Assembly (NCBI RefSeq): GCF_024758725.1
Contig: NZ_CP096972.1
Location: forward strand, 1,470,001 to 1,534,000
Length of the DNA: 64,000 nt
From: Sphingomonas sp. SUN039
GTDB taxonomy: Bacteria; Pseudomonadota; Alphaproteobacteria; Sphingomonadales; Sphingomonadaceae
Reading direction: 5' to 3'
The translations under genes and the position numbers were made by a program. Positions within the stretch are counted from its first letter, which is position 1. Every line of letters starts with the position of its first letter. The notes beneath the pieces were generated by a model. The model did no database searches, had not been told where the DNA came from, and saw only the letters and a program-made list of their open reading frames with translations. This document shows, in pieces, positions 26,347 to 33,769 of this stretch.

Positions 26347-27351
26347 ATGGCATCGCGCAACACGATCAACGACGTCGCGAAAGCAGCGGGCGTGTCGATC
26401 AAGACGGTCAGCCGTGTCCTTAACAAGGAACGCTATGTCCGCGCCGATACGCGCGCCAAGGTCGAGGCGGCGATGGCAGCACTGTCGTTTTCACCCAGCC
26501 TTGCCGCGCGGTCGCTGGCGGGGAAAAGGTCGCACCAGATTGCGCTGATCTATGACAACCATTCGCCCTATTACATCCATGCCGTGCAGGAGGGCGTGTG
26601 GGCGCGGTGCCGCGAGGCAGAGGTGCGGATGCTCGCGCAGCCGGCCGATGTCGCCTCGCCGACGATCGCGGCGGAGGTCGGCGGGCTGATCGACGAAACG
26701 CATGTCGACGGAATCATTCTGTCGTCGCCGGTCACCGACTGTCCGCAGGTGCTCGACGAACTCGAACGCCGCGGCATCCCGTTCGTCCGGATTTCGCCCG
26801 GCACCAACCACGCGCTGACCTCTTCGGTGTATATGGACGATGTGCAGGCGGCGGATGACATGACGACGCACCTGATCAACCTCGGTCACCGCGTCATCGG
26901 TTTCATCGTCGGCCACCCCAACCATATGGCGAGCGAGCAGCGCCTGTTCGGTTACCGCCGCGCGCTCGACCGCGCGGGCATCGCCTATGAGCCGGGGCTG
27001 GTCCACCCCGGCGAGTTCGACTTCGCGAGCGGCGTGGTCGCAGCACATTCACTGCTCAGCTACCCCCGCCGCCCGACCGCGATTTTCGCTTCGAACGACG
27101 ACATGGCGGCAGGTGTGCTGACGGTGGCGCACAGCAAAGGATTGGCCCTGCCCGACGACCTGTCGGTGGCGGGTTTCGACGACACCCCCCTCGCACAACT
27201 CGTCTGGCCCCCGCTGACGACAATCCGCCAACCGACCCGCGATCTGGCGCACGCGGCAGCCTCATTGCTGTTCGAAAAGCTCGACGGGGTCGAACACCGG
27301 CGGTTGCAGCACGAACTGGTTGTGCGAGGGAGCACTGCGCGGGTGGCTTGA
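26347..27351 (+). CDS. LacI-family transcriptional regulator of the sulfonate-sugar locus
   Basis: The 334-residue product has a LacI helix-turn-helix at the N-terminus (TINDVAKAAGVSIKTVSRVLN), hinge helix SLAARSLAGKRS and a periplasmic-binding-like sugar domain (IALIYDN, GIILSSPVTDC, IFASNDDMAAGVL, SVAGFDDTPLAQLVWPPLTTIRQP). ATG 26347 follows AGGGGAAG. It is divergent from the Gfo/Idh operon and upstream of the AKR gene. Both arms carry an identical 16-bp operator, so it most likely represses both until an inducing sugar binds. The effector is unknown. Confidence 0.92.
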   Translation: MASRNTINDVAKAAGVSIKTVSRVLNKERYVRADTRAKVEAAMAALSFSPSLAARSLAGKRSHQIALIYDNHSPYYIHAVQEGVWARCREAEVRMLAQPADVASPTIAAEVGGLIDETHVDGIILSSPVTDCPQVLDELERRGIPFVRISPGTNHALTSSVYMDDVQAADDMTTHLINLGHRVIGFIVGHPNHMASEQRLFGYRRALDRAGIAYEPGLVHPGEFDFASGVVAAHSLLSYPRRPTAIFASNDDMAAGVLTVAHSKGLALPDDLSVAGFDDTPLAQLVWPPLTTIRQPTRDLAHAAASLLFEKLDGVEHRRLQHELVVRGSTARVA

Positions 27352-27378
27352 CCCCGCCCCCCTCTCCGCGCCTATAAG
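27348..27378 (+). promoter_or_regulatory. Promoter of the AKR-monooxygenase arm
   Basis: TTGACC at 27348-27353 overlaps the lacI stop codon. The -10-like CTATAA (27372-27377) or TATAAG (27373-27378) lies 18-19 nt downstream. The -10 abuts and overlaps the operator at 27377, so a bound repressor would block polymerase. Confidence 0.6.
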
Positions 27379-27392
27379 ACATCGCTGTCATA
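27377..27392. promoter_or_regulatory. LacI-type operator, right arm
   Basis: AGACATCGCTGTCATA is the exact reverse complement of 26231-26246. It overlaps the -10 and predicted start of transcription, 18 nt upstream of ATG 27411. Equal placement in both arms supports control by one regulator. Confidence 0.85.
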
Positions 27393-27410
27393 CCGGAGCG
27401 CGTACAGAAT

Positions 27411-28325
27411 ATGTCCACCCTGCCCCCTGTTCCCGCGACACGCCTGCTCGGCAAGAGCGGCATTGTCGTGTCGTCGATGGCCTGGGGCATGTGGCGCTTT
27501 GCCGGGCGCAGCGTTGCCGAGGCGCGGACACTGGTCGAGGCGGCGCTCGACAGCGGCATTACACTGCTCGACACCGCCGACATCTACGGCTTCGACGGCA
27601 AGGGCGGGTTCGGCAATGCCGAGGCGCTGCTCGGGCAAGTGTTCGCCGAGGCCCCTGCCCTGCGCGACCGGATGGTGCTGGCGACCAAGGGCGGGATCAT
27701 GCCGCCGCTGCCCTATGATAGTTCGCCCGCCTATCTCGACACCGCGCTCGACGCCTCGCTCAAGCGTATGGGCGTACACCGCGTCGACCTCTACCAGATC
27801 CACCGGCCCGACATCCTGACCCATCCGCACGAGATCGCGAAGTTTGCGGAGAAAGCCTATGCGCTCGGCAAGATCGGCGCGTTCGGCGTGTCGAACATGA
27901 CGGTAGCGCAGACCGCGGCGCTGCTGGCGTTCATGCCGCGCGATTTGCCGCTGTCGACGATCCAGCCCGAACTATCGCCGCTGTGCCTCGATGCCATCAC
28001 CGATGGGACACTCGACCTCGCGCTCCAGCACAATCTCGCCCCGATGGCTTGGTCGCCGTTGGGCGGCGGGCGCATCGCGAGTCCGACCGACGCCCGCGCG
28101 ACAGCCGTTGCCGCTGCGCTCGACGCCGTCGCACAGACGCACGGCGTATCGCGCACGGCAGCAACCTATAGCTGGATCATGGCGCATCCTGCGCGCCCCA
28201 TTCCCATTGTCGGGTCGCAGCAAGTCGACCGCATCCGCGAGGCAGCGGACGCGTACAAGGTCACCTGGACGCGTGAGGACTGGTACAAGGTACTGGTCGC
28301 GTCGCGCGGGGAGAAATTGCCATGA
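27411..28325 (+). CDS. Aldo-keto reductase; candidate 6-dehydroglucose reductase (SmoB-like)
   Basis: The 304-residue (alpha/beta)8 protein has the AKR tetrad Asp54, Tyr59 (LLDTADIYG), Lys93 (ATKGG) and His131 (YQIHRPD). C-terminal VGSQQVDRIREAADA binds the NADPH phosphate region in related enzymes. It overlaps the SsuD-like monooxygenase gene by four bases (ATGA). That pairing is the signature of monooxygenase-type sulfoquinovose catabolism, where SmoB reduces 6-dehydroglucose to glucose. The specific substrate is inferred; the family is clear. Confidence 0.82.
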   Translation: MSTLPPVPATRLLGKSGIVVSSMAWGMWRFAGRSVAEARTLVEAALDSGITLLDTADIYGFDGKGGFGNAEALLGQVFAEAPALRDRMVLATKGGIMPPLPYDSSPAYLDTALDASLKRMGVHRVDLYQIHRPDILTHPHEIAKFAEKAYALGKIGAFGVSNMTVAQTAALLAFMPRDLPLSTIQPELSPLCLDAITDGTLDLALQHNLAPMAWSPLGGGRIASPTDARATAVAAALDAVAQTHGVSRTAATYSWIMAHPARPIPIVGSQQVDRIREAADAYKVTWTREDWYKVLVASRGEKLP

Positions 28326-29386
28326 CGTCACCGGTGGAAGTCAGCTGGTTCTCGGCACTGTGCGACGACGATTACGAATTTCTGGGGCAACCAGACCCTG
28401 CGCTGGCTTCGAGCTGGGAGCATTGCCGCAATATCGTGTTGACCGCCGAAAAAGGCGGGTTCGACAACATCCTGTTGCCGAGCGGTTACCAGCTCGGGCT
28501 CGACACGACTGCGTTCGCCGCAGCGATTGCTGCACTGACGAGCCGCATCCGCCTGCTGATGGCGGTCCGCATCGGCGAGAGCTGGCCGCCGCAATTGGCA
28601 CGCCAGATCGCAACGCTCGACCGCATTACGGGCGGGCGGATGACGATCAATATCATCTCGTCCGACCTGCCCGGCGAAAAGCTGGCGAGCGCGCCGCGTT
28701 ACGCCCGCACGCTCGAGGTCATGCAGATCCTGAAGGCGCTGCTCAACGGCGAGCACCTGGTCCATCACGGCGAACACTATGATATCGAGATCGATCCGCC
28801 CCGCATGACGACGGTCGGCGGCAAATGCCCGCCGCTGTATTTCGGCGGCCTGTCGGAGGATGCGCGCGAAGCTGCCGCGCAGGGGTGCGACGTCTATCTG
28901 ATGTGGCCCGACACCATGCCCGCCGTCCGCGAGATTATCAGCGACATGCGCGCCCGTGCTGCGCGGCATGGCCGGACGCTCAAATTCGGCTACCGCGCCC
29001 ACGTCATCGTCCGCGAGACCGAGAGCGAAGCGCGCGCCTATGCGTCACGGCTGCTGTCGAAGCTCGATGCCGATACCGGCGACGCGATCCGCGCCAAATC
29101 GCTCGATTCGACCAGCGTCGGCGTTCAACGCCAGGCAGAATTGCGCGCATCGGCGGGCGACGAGGGTTTCGTCGAGGACAATCTGTGGACCGGCATCGGT
29201 CGTGCGCGTTCGGGTTGCGGTGCCGCCATTGTCGGCGATCCCGGTCAGGTGTTGGCGAAACTGCGCGCCTATCAGGCCGAGGGGATCGAAGCGTTCATCC
29301 TGTCAGGCTATCCACACGCCGCAGAAGCAGACCTGTTCAGCCGACATGTGCTGCCGCATCTCGACCATGGCCCGTTGATGCTGTAA
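28322..29386 (+). CDS. SsuD-like FMNH2-dependent sulfonate monooxygenase; candidate sulfoquinovose monooxygenase (SmoC-like)
   Basis: A 354-residue bacterial-luciferase-like (LLM) TIM barrel. Conserved SsuD positions are visible: Arg225 and His227 in GYRAHVIVRET, Arg296 in RARSGCG and Tyr330 in FILSGYPH, nearly the numbering of E. coli SsuD. SsuD enzymes cleave C-S bonds of alkanesulfonates with reduced FMN and O2, releasing sulfite and an aldehyde. With a coupled AKR and the shared operator, the likely substrate is sulfoquinovose rather than a simple alkanesulfonate. The partner flavin reductase is not in this locus and must be supplied elsewhere. Confidence 0.85.
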   Translation: MTSPVEVSWFSALCDDDYEFLGQPDPALASSWEHCRNIVLTAEKGGFDNILLPSGYQLGLDTTAFAAAIAALTSRIRLLMAVRIGESWPPQLARQIATLDRITGGRMTINIISSDLPGEKLASAPRYARTLEVMQILKALLNGEHLVHHGEHYDIEIDPPRMTTVGGKCPPLYFGGLSEDAREAAAQGCDVYLMWPDTMPAVREIISDMRARAARHGRTLKFGYRAHVIVRETESEARAYASRLLSKLDADTGDAIRAKSLDSTSVGVQRQAELRASAGDEGFVEDNLWTGIGRARSGCGAAIVGDPGQVLAKLRAYQAEGIEAFILSGYPHAAEADLFSRHVLPHLDHGPLML

Positions 29387-29397
29387 ACGATTGCCGC

Positions 29398-29667
29398 ATG
29401 AGACCCGCCGCCGCGCTCGCCCTGCCCGCTTTGTTGCTGGGCGGCTGCGTTTCGACGGTGGCGTCGGTGGTCACGGCACCGGTGCGCGTCGCCGCAAAAG
29501 GTGTCGACTGGGCAACCACCAGCCAGTCCGAGGCCGACCGCAATCGCGGTCGCAAACTCCGCAAAGCCGAAGAAAAGGCGCGCAAAGAATGCCGCCGCGA
29601 CTATGACAACGGTTACGACCGCGACGAATGCGTCCGCGCAAGGATGCGCGACGAAGGATTATATTGA
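29398..29667 (+). CDS. Small lipoprotein with charged C-terminus
   Basis: The 89-residue product has a lipoprotein signal ending LLLGGC (cysteine 17), a short apolar segment and a strongly charged tail (RNRGRKLRKAEEKARKECRRD). It starts 11 bases after the monooxygenase stop on the same strand. Function is unknown. The highly basic/acidic tail suggests a helical periplasmic or envelope role. It may be only a neighbour of the sulfonate genes rather than part of the pathway. Confidence 0.7.
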   Translation: MRPAAALALPALLLGGCVSTVASVVTAPVRVAAKGVDWATTSQSEADRNRGRKLRKAEEKARKECRRDYDNGYDRDECVRARMRDEGLY

Positions 29668-29808
29668 CGGCAGCGAAGGGTTTTCACGAACCGTGCGTTG
29701 TCAGGTGCAACAAGTTGTTAAGGAACGACGGGCAGAGTTCCGCCGGTCGTGATGCAAGCGGACAGAGATCCGCCGTTATGGACTCGATCGCCAAAACAGG
29801 GGGTGGCC

Positions 29809-31542
29809 GTGCACGACGACGCCGAATTCCGGACCGATACCGATACGCTCTTCGCGCCTGCCCTTCCCGACGGCGCGCCGGACGAAATCGCCGTGCCGAA
29901 ATCGCTGACGGGGATCGTCACAGCGACCCTTCCGGCGCTTGCGCTGGCGGCATGCGGCGGTGACGGCGGCAGCGCGCCAACGTCGGTAACCCCGACCCCG
30001 ACGCCCACCCCCACGGTGGTCGCCCCGACCAAGACGCAGGCGTCACGCTTCCTCGGCCAGACGACGATGGGGGTGGCGAGCGCCGACGTCGATAAGGTCG
30101 TCGCGCAAGGCTATGATGCCTGGATCGCCGAGCAGTTCGCAACGCCGCGCGCGACGACTTTCTGGGACTGGCTGGTGGCGGGCGGCTATAATGCGGCGGC
30201 GAATATCAACGGACAGGCCGGCTTCGATCCGGCAGTCTGGAAACAGCTGATCTCGGGGCAGGACCAGCTGCGCCAACGTACGGGGATGGCGCTGCTCAAC
30301 ATGCTGGTCGTCGGCATCGACGGGTTGAACACCAACTGGAAAGCGTTCGCCCAGGCAGGTTACATGGATGTCCTGTGGGACAATGCTTTCGGCAATTACC
30401 GCGACATCATGGACAAGATTTCGCTGAACGCGGCGATGGGGTACTGGCTGACCTATATCGGCAACCGCAAGGCCAACACGACCACCGGTGCGCAGCCCGA
30501 CGAGAATTACGCGCGCGAACTAATGCAGCTTTTCACCATCGGCCTGTACAAGCTGAACGCCGACGGGACGCAGCAGCTGACGGGCGGCAATCCGGTCGAA
30601 ACCTATACGCAGGACGACGTGCAACAGCTTGCCCGCGTTTTCACCGGCTTCACGCTCGACTCGACAGATTCGACGACGCCCGACCGGCTGCGGCGTCCGC
30701 TCATCAATGTAGCGGCTAACTACGAAACCGGGGCCAAGGCTTTTCTCGGGGCGACGATCCCGGCCGGAACGACAGCTTTCGAAAGCCTGCGCCTCGCGCT
30801 CGATGCGATTTTCGCGCACACCAATGTTCCTCCGTTCGTGTCGAAGCAGCTGATCCAGCGCTTTGTCACGAGCAACCCGTCCGCCGCCTATGTCGGGCGC
30901 GTTTCGGCGGTGTTTACGAACAACGGCAGCGGCGTGCGCGGCGACATGAAAGCGGTGATCCGGGCGATCCTGACCGACACTGAGGCACGCAGCGACACCA
31001 ACCTCACCAATGCCAATTTCGGCCATCTGCGCGAGCCGGTCATGCGCCTGACGAACTGGGCGCGCGCGTTCGGGGTGACGTCGGCGTCGGACGCCTGGGC
31101 GATCGGCAACACCAGCTCCTCGCTCAATCGCCTTGCAGAATCGCCGGGCCACAGTCCCAGCGTCTTCAACTTTTTCAGGCCCGGTTATGCGCCGCCGAAT
31201 ACGGCCATCGCAACGGCCGGGCTGGTCGCACCGGAAATGCAGATCACCAACGAACCCAGCGTCATCGCCTATGTCAATTACATGCAGACGCTGATCCAGT
31301 CGGGCACCGGCGACGTCCGCGCCGATTATACCGCGATCCTGACCAAGGCCACCGATACCAACGCCCTGGTCGATGAGGTCAACCTGCTCGTCGCCAACGG
31401 CCAGCTCGGGTCGGCAACGGTATCGGCGATCCAGACCGCCGTCGCCAGCATCGGCACGACAACGGCGGCGCTGCTCAATAACCGAGTATACACCGCCATC
31501 CTGCTGACGATGGCATCGCCCGACTATCTGGCGCAGAAATAA
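29809..31542 (+). CDS. DUF1800 family exported protein
   Basis: The ~577-residue product belongs to the DUF1800 family, usually found beside a DUF1501 gene, as here. After a long N-region come a hydrophobic stretch ending LALAAC, a probable lipobox, and a TPTPTPTPT tether. The domain contains ASRFLGQTTMG, NYARELMQLFTIGLY and FNFFRPGYAPP blocks. GTG 29809 is chosen because GGGGTGG precedes it; GTG 29749 or ATG 29752 would add about 20 residues. Biochemical function is unknown. The pair is probably exported and acts at the cell envelope. Confidence 0.78.
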   Translation: MHDDAEFRTDTDTLFAPALPDGAPDEIAVPKSLTGIVTATLPALALAACGGDGGSAPTSVTPTPTPTPTVVAPTKTQASRFLGQTTMGVASADVDKVVAQGYDAWIAEQFATPRATTFWDWLVAGGYNAAANINGQAGFDPAVWKQLISGQDQLRQRTGMALLNMLVVGIDGLNTNWKAFAQAGYMDVLWDNAFGNYRDIMDKISLNAAMGYWLTYIGNRKANTTTGAQPDENYARELMQLFTIGLYKLNADGTQQLTGGNPVETYTQDDVQQLARVFTGFTLDSTDSTTPDRLRRPLINVAANYETGAKAFLGATIPAGTTAFESLRLALDAIFAHTNVPPFVSKQLIQRFVTSNPSAAYVGRVSAVFTNNGSGVRGDMKAVIRAILTDTEARSDTNLTNANFGHLREPVMRLTNWARAFGVTSASDAWAIGNTSSSLNRLAESPGHSPSVFNFFRPGYAPPNTAIATAGLVAPEMQITNEPSVIAYVNYMQTLIQSGTGDVRADYTAILTKATDTNALVDEVNLLVANGQLGSATVSAIQTAVASIGTTTAALLNNRVYTAILLTMASPDYLAQK

Positions 31543-31555
31543 GGAGGACGGACAG

Positions 31556-32926
31556 ATGTTCGAAGATCAATCGCGTCGCGCCTTCCTGCAACGCTCCAGC
31601 TCGCTCGGTATCGTGGGTGCCGCCAGTCCGTTCGTGATGAATCTCGCGGCGATCGGTGAGGCGGCAGCCTCGGTCAATACCGACTACAAGGCACTGGTGT
31701 GCATATTCCTGTTCGGCGGGAACGACTGGGCCAACACCCTGCCCCCCTATGACCAGGCAAGCTACAACGCCTATCAGGCGCAGCGCAGCGCGCTCGCTTA
31801 CCTTCGCACCGACCTTGCGCCGACCCTGCTCAATCCGACGACGGCGCTGCCCGGCGGACGCCAATTCGCGCTGTCGCCGTCGCTCGCCCCTCTGCTGCCC
31901 GTGTTCGATGCGGGAAAAATGGCCCCGGTGCTCAACGTCGGCACCTTGATGCAGCCGACGACCAAGGCCCAGTACACCGCGAAATCGGTGCCGCTGCCGC
32001 CGAAACTGTTTTCGCACAACGACCAGCAGTCGTTCTGGCAGGCGAGCAATCCCGAAGGCGCGAATTCGGGCTGGGGCGGTCGCATCGGCGACCTGATGCA
32101 GGCCGGGAACGGCAATGCGACGCTGACCTGCATCAATGCGAGCGGCAATGCCGTATTCCTGACCGGACGACAGGCCGTGCAATATTCCGTCGGCACCAGC
32201 GGGCCCATTGCGCTGAGCGCGCGCACCACGCTCTACGGATCGACGGCGGCCAGTACGGCACTCCAGAATCTGATGGGCGGAACAAATGCCGGCCTGCTGG
32301 CGAACGAGCATGCCAAAGTCAGCAAGCGGTCGCTCGATGCCTATGCCCAGGTCTCGACAGCGCTTACCGCAGCCCCCGTACTGACGACCGCATTCCCGAC
32401 GAGTTCGCTGGGTCAGCAGCTGAAGGTGGTGGCGAACATGATCTCGATGTCGAGCCAGCTCGGCGCGCGGCGGCAGGTATTTTTCGTCTCGACCGGCGGC
32501 TTCGATCTGCACGACAATCTCGTCGCCCTGCATCCCGGGCTGCTCAACGGCGTCGCGACCGCCGCGCGCGCGTTCTACGATGCGACGGTGGAACTCGGCA
32601 TTTCGGACAAGGTCACTGCGTTCACCGGCTCCGATTTCGGGCGGACTTTGCTCGCCAACACCGACGGCTCGGATCACGGTTGGGGATCGATGCACTTCGT
32701 CATGGGCGGCGCTGTGAAGGGCAAGCAACTCTACGGCACCGCCCCCGAATACGGCAACAATACCCCGAGCGACGTCGGCCAGGGGAGGCTCCTGCCGACC
32801 ACCTCGGTCGATCAATATGCATCGACCTTGGCCAGCTGGTTCGGGGTTGCGAATTCGGACATGACGACGGTGTTGCCCAATATGGGGAATTACAACGCGT
32901 CGACGTGGAATTTGGGCTTCGTTTGA
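31556..32926 (+). CDS. DUF1501 family Tat-exported protein
   Basis: The 456-residue product starts with a twin-arginine signal (SRRAFLQRSSSLGIVG, then an apolar stretch to about residue 38). The alkaline-phosphatase/sulfatase-like DUF1501 fold shows LVCIFLFGGNDWANTLP, FFVSTGGFDLHDN and FTGSDFGRTLLANTDGSDHGWGSMHFV, with Asp/His clusters that could bind metal. It begins 13 bases after the DUF1800 gene with an AAGGAGG site, so they are co-transcribed. The Tat signal implies folding, perhaps with cofactor, before export. Substrate is unknown. Confidence 0.85.
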   Translation: MFEDQSRRAFLQRSSSLGIVGAASPFVMNLAAIGEAAASVNTDYKALVCIFLFGGNDWANTLPPYDQASYNAYQAQRSALAYLRTDLAPTLLNPTTALPGGRQFALSPSLAPLLPVFDAGKMAPVLNVGTLMQPTTKAQYTAKSVPLPPKLFSHNDQQSFWQASNPEGANSGWGGRIGDLMQAGNGNATLTCINASGNAVFLTGRQAVQYSVGTSGPIALSARTTLYGSTAASTALQNLMGGTNAGLLANEHAKVSKRSLDAYAQVSTALTAAPVLTTAFPTSSLGQQLKVVANMISMSSQLGARRQVFFVSTGGFDLHDNLVALHPGLLNGVATAARAFYDATVELGISDKVTAFTGSDFGRTLLANTDGSDHGWGSMHFVMGGAVKGKQLYGTAPEYGNNTPSDVGQGRLLPTTSVDQYASTLASWFGVANSDMTTVLPNMGNYNASTWNLGFV

Positions 32927-32943
32927 GGCGTAGCGCGGGGCAA

Positions 32944-32960
32944 GATTAGCGGCGCTAATC
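32944..32960. terminator. Palindrome after the DUF1800/DUF1501 pair
   Basis: GATTAGC-GGC-GCTAATC forms a short stable hairpin 17 bases after the DUF1501 stop. There is no long T-run. It belongs to a group of TAGC..GCTA palindromes also seen at 33113-33131 and 37169-37197. Confidence 0.45.
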
Positions 32961-32970
32961 GCCCCTCTTG

Positions 32971-33037
32971 CAAGCCCGGACGGCCTTCGCGCAGCCGAAG
33001 GACCGACGACGCGGCTTTGCCGCGGCACGCAATTTTT
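32971..33037. repeat. Intergenic repeat, copy 2
   Basis: Closely related to 3462-3526: CAAGCnCGGACGGCCTT, an AAGGACCGACG block and a GCGGC-TTT-GCCGC hairpin followed by a five-T run (33033-33037). In this position it may terminate the DUF1800/DUF1501 transcript. The rest of the 222-bp gap up to tRNA-Val holds further inverted repeats and no convincing ORF. Confidence 0.6.
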
Positions 33038-33108
33038 GGCGAGAGGCGGCGTCGCGGCCAAGCCGCGCCGTCAGTCGAAACTTCGTTTCGCTGGCCGCGC
33101 TTGCGCGT

Positions 33109-33137
33109 GGGCAAATTAGCTCCGCTAATTTGTGCCC
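33109..33137. terminator. Palindrome downstream of tRNA-Val
   Basis: AAATTAGC-TCC-GCTAATTT (33113-33131), extended by GGGC/GCCC on its flanks with a small bulge. It lies 12 bases beyond the 3' end of the minus-strand tRNA-Val and could end that transcript. Confidence 0.5.
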
Positions 33138-33148
33138 GCGCGGCGCGG

Positions 33149-33223
33149 TGGTGGGCGCGACAGGGATTGAACCTGTGACCCCTCCCGTGTGAAGGGAGTG
33201 CTCTACCGCTGAGCTACGCGCCC
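33149..33223 (-). tRNA. tRNA-Val (anticodon CAC)
   Basis: Minus-strand cloverleaf of 75 nt with encoded CCA. The acceptor GGGCGCG pairs with CGCGCCC. The anticodon stem-loop CTCCC-TTCACAC-GGGAG gives CAC, reading GTG. It lies downstream of hup. Confidence 0.97.
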
Positions 33224-33339
33224 GGTCCCGACCGGTCATGAGACCCGGAGCCGAGCGGCGCTGATAGCGTTGCCGGTCGGCGGGTCAATGGGAATATGTG
33301 CGGGTGCCGCCTGACCGGCGGGCCGACACGACGCCATCC

Positions 33340-33618
33340 TCAACGTCCGGTACAGGCGTCCTTCAGGCCCTTGCCCGATTTGAACTTCGGCTGGACCGAC
33401 GCCTTGATTTCCATCGGCTCGCCGGTGCGTGGATTGCGGCCCGTCGACGCCTTGCGCTTGGAGACCGTAAACGTGCCGAAACCGACCAGACGGACTTCGC
33501 CGCCTTTTTTCAGCGTTGCGGTGATCGTGTCGAACACCGCCTCGACGGCCTTGACGGCATCGCCCTTCGACAGGCCCGCGACGTCCGCAACATGACCGAT
33601 CAGCTCCTGTTTATTCAT
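33340..33618 (-). CDS. hup: DNA-binding protein HU
   Basis: A 92-residue nucleoid protein that bends DNA as a dimer. It has the HU signature GFGTFTVSKRKASTGRNPRTGEPM and the N-terminal MNKQELI. It is 151 bases downstream of lon on the same strand, the usual lon-hup order. The gap 33619-33769 is A/T-richer and probably holds its own promoter. The subunit type (HU-alpha or beta) cannot be told. Confidence 0.96.
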   Translation of the reverse strand: MNKQELIGHVADVAGLSKGDAVKAVEAVFDTITATLKKGGEVRLVGFGTFTVSKRKASTGRNPRTGEPMEIKASVQPKFKSGKGLKDACTGR

Positions 33619-33769
33619 GCCCTGTGAACCCCTGTTCTATGTCAATGCACCCCTACGGAATCGGGCGCGAAGGCGCGACATAACGCCGACTCGCGCCGAC
33701 CTGTCAAAGCAAAAACGTCACAAAGGATGGAATAACCGGTTAGCGAACGCAGACAGTGTTTTGCAGCGG

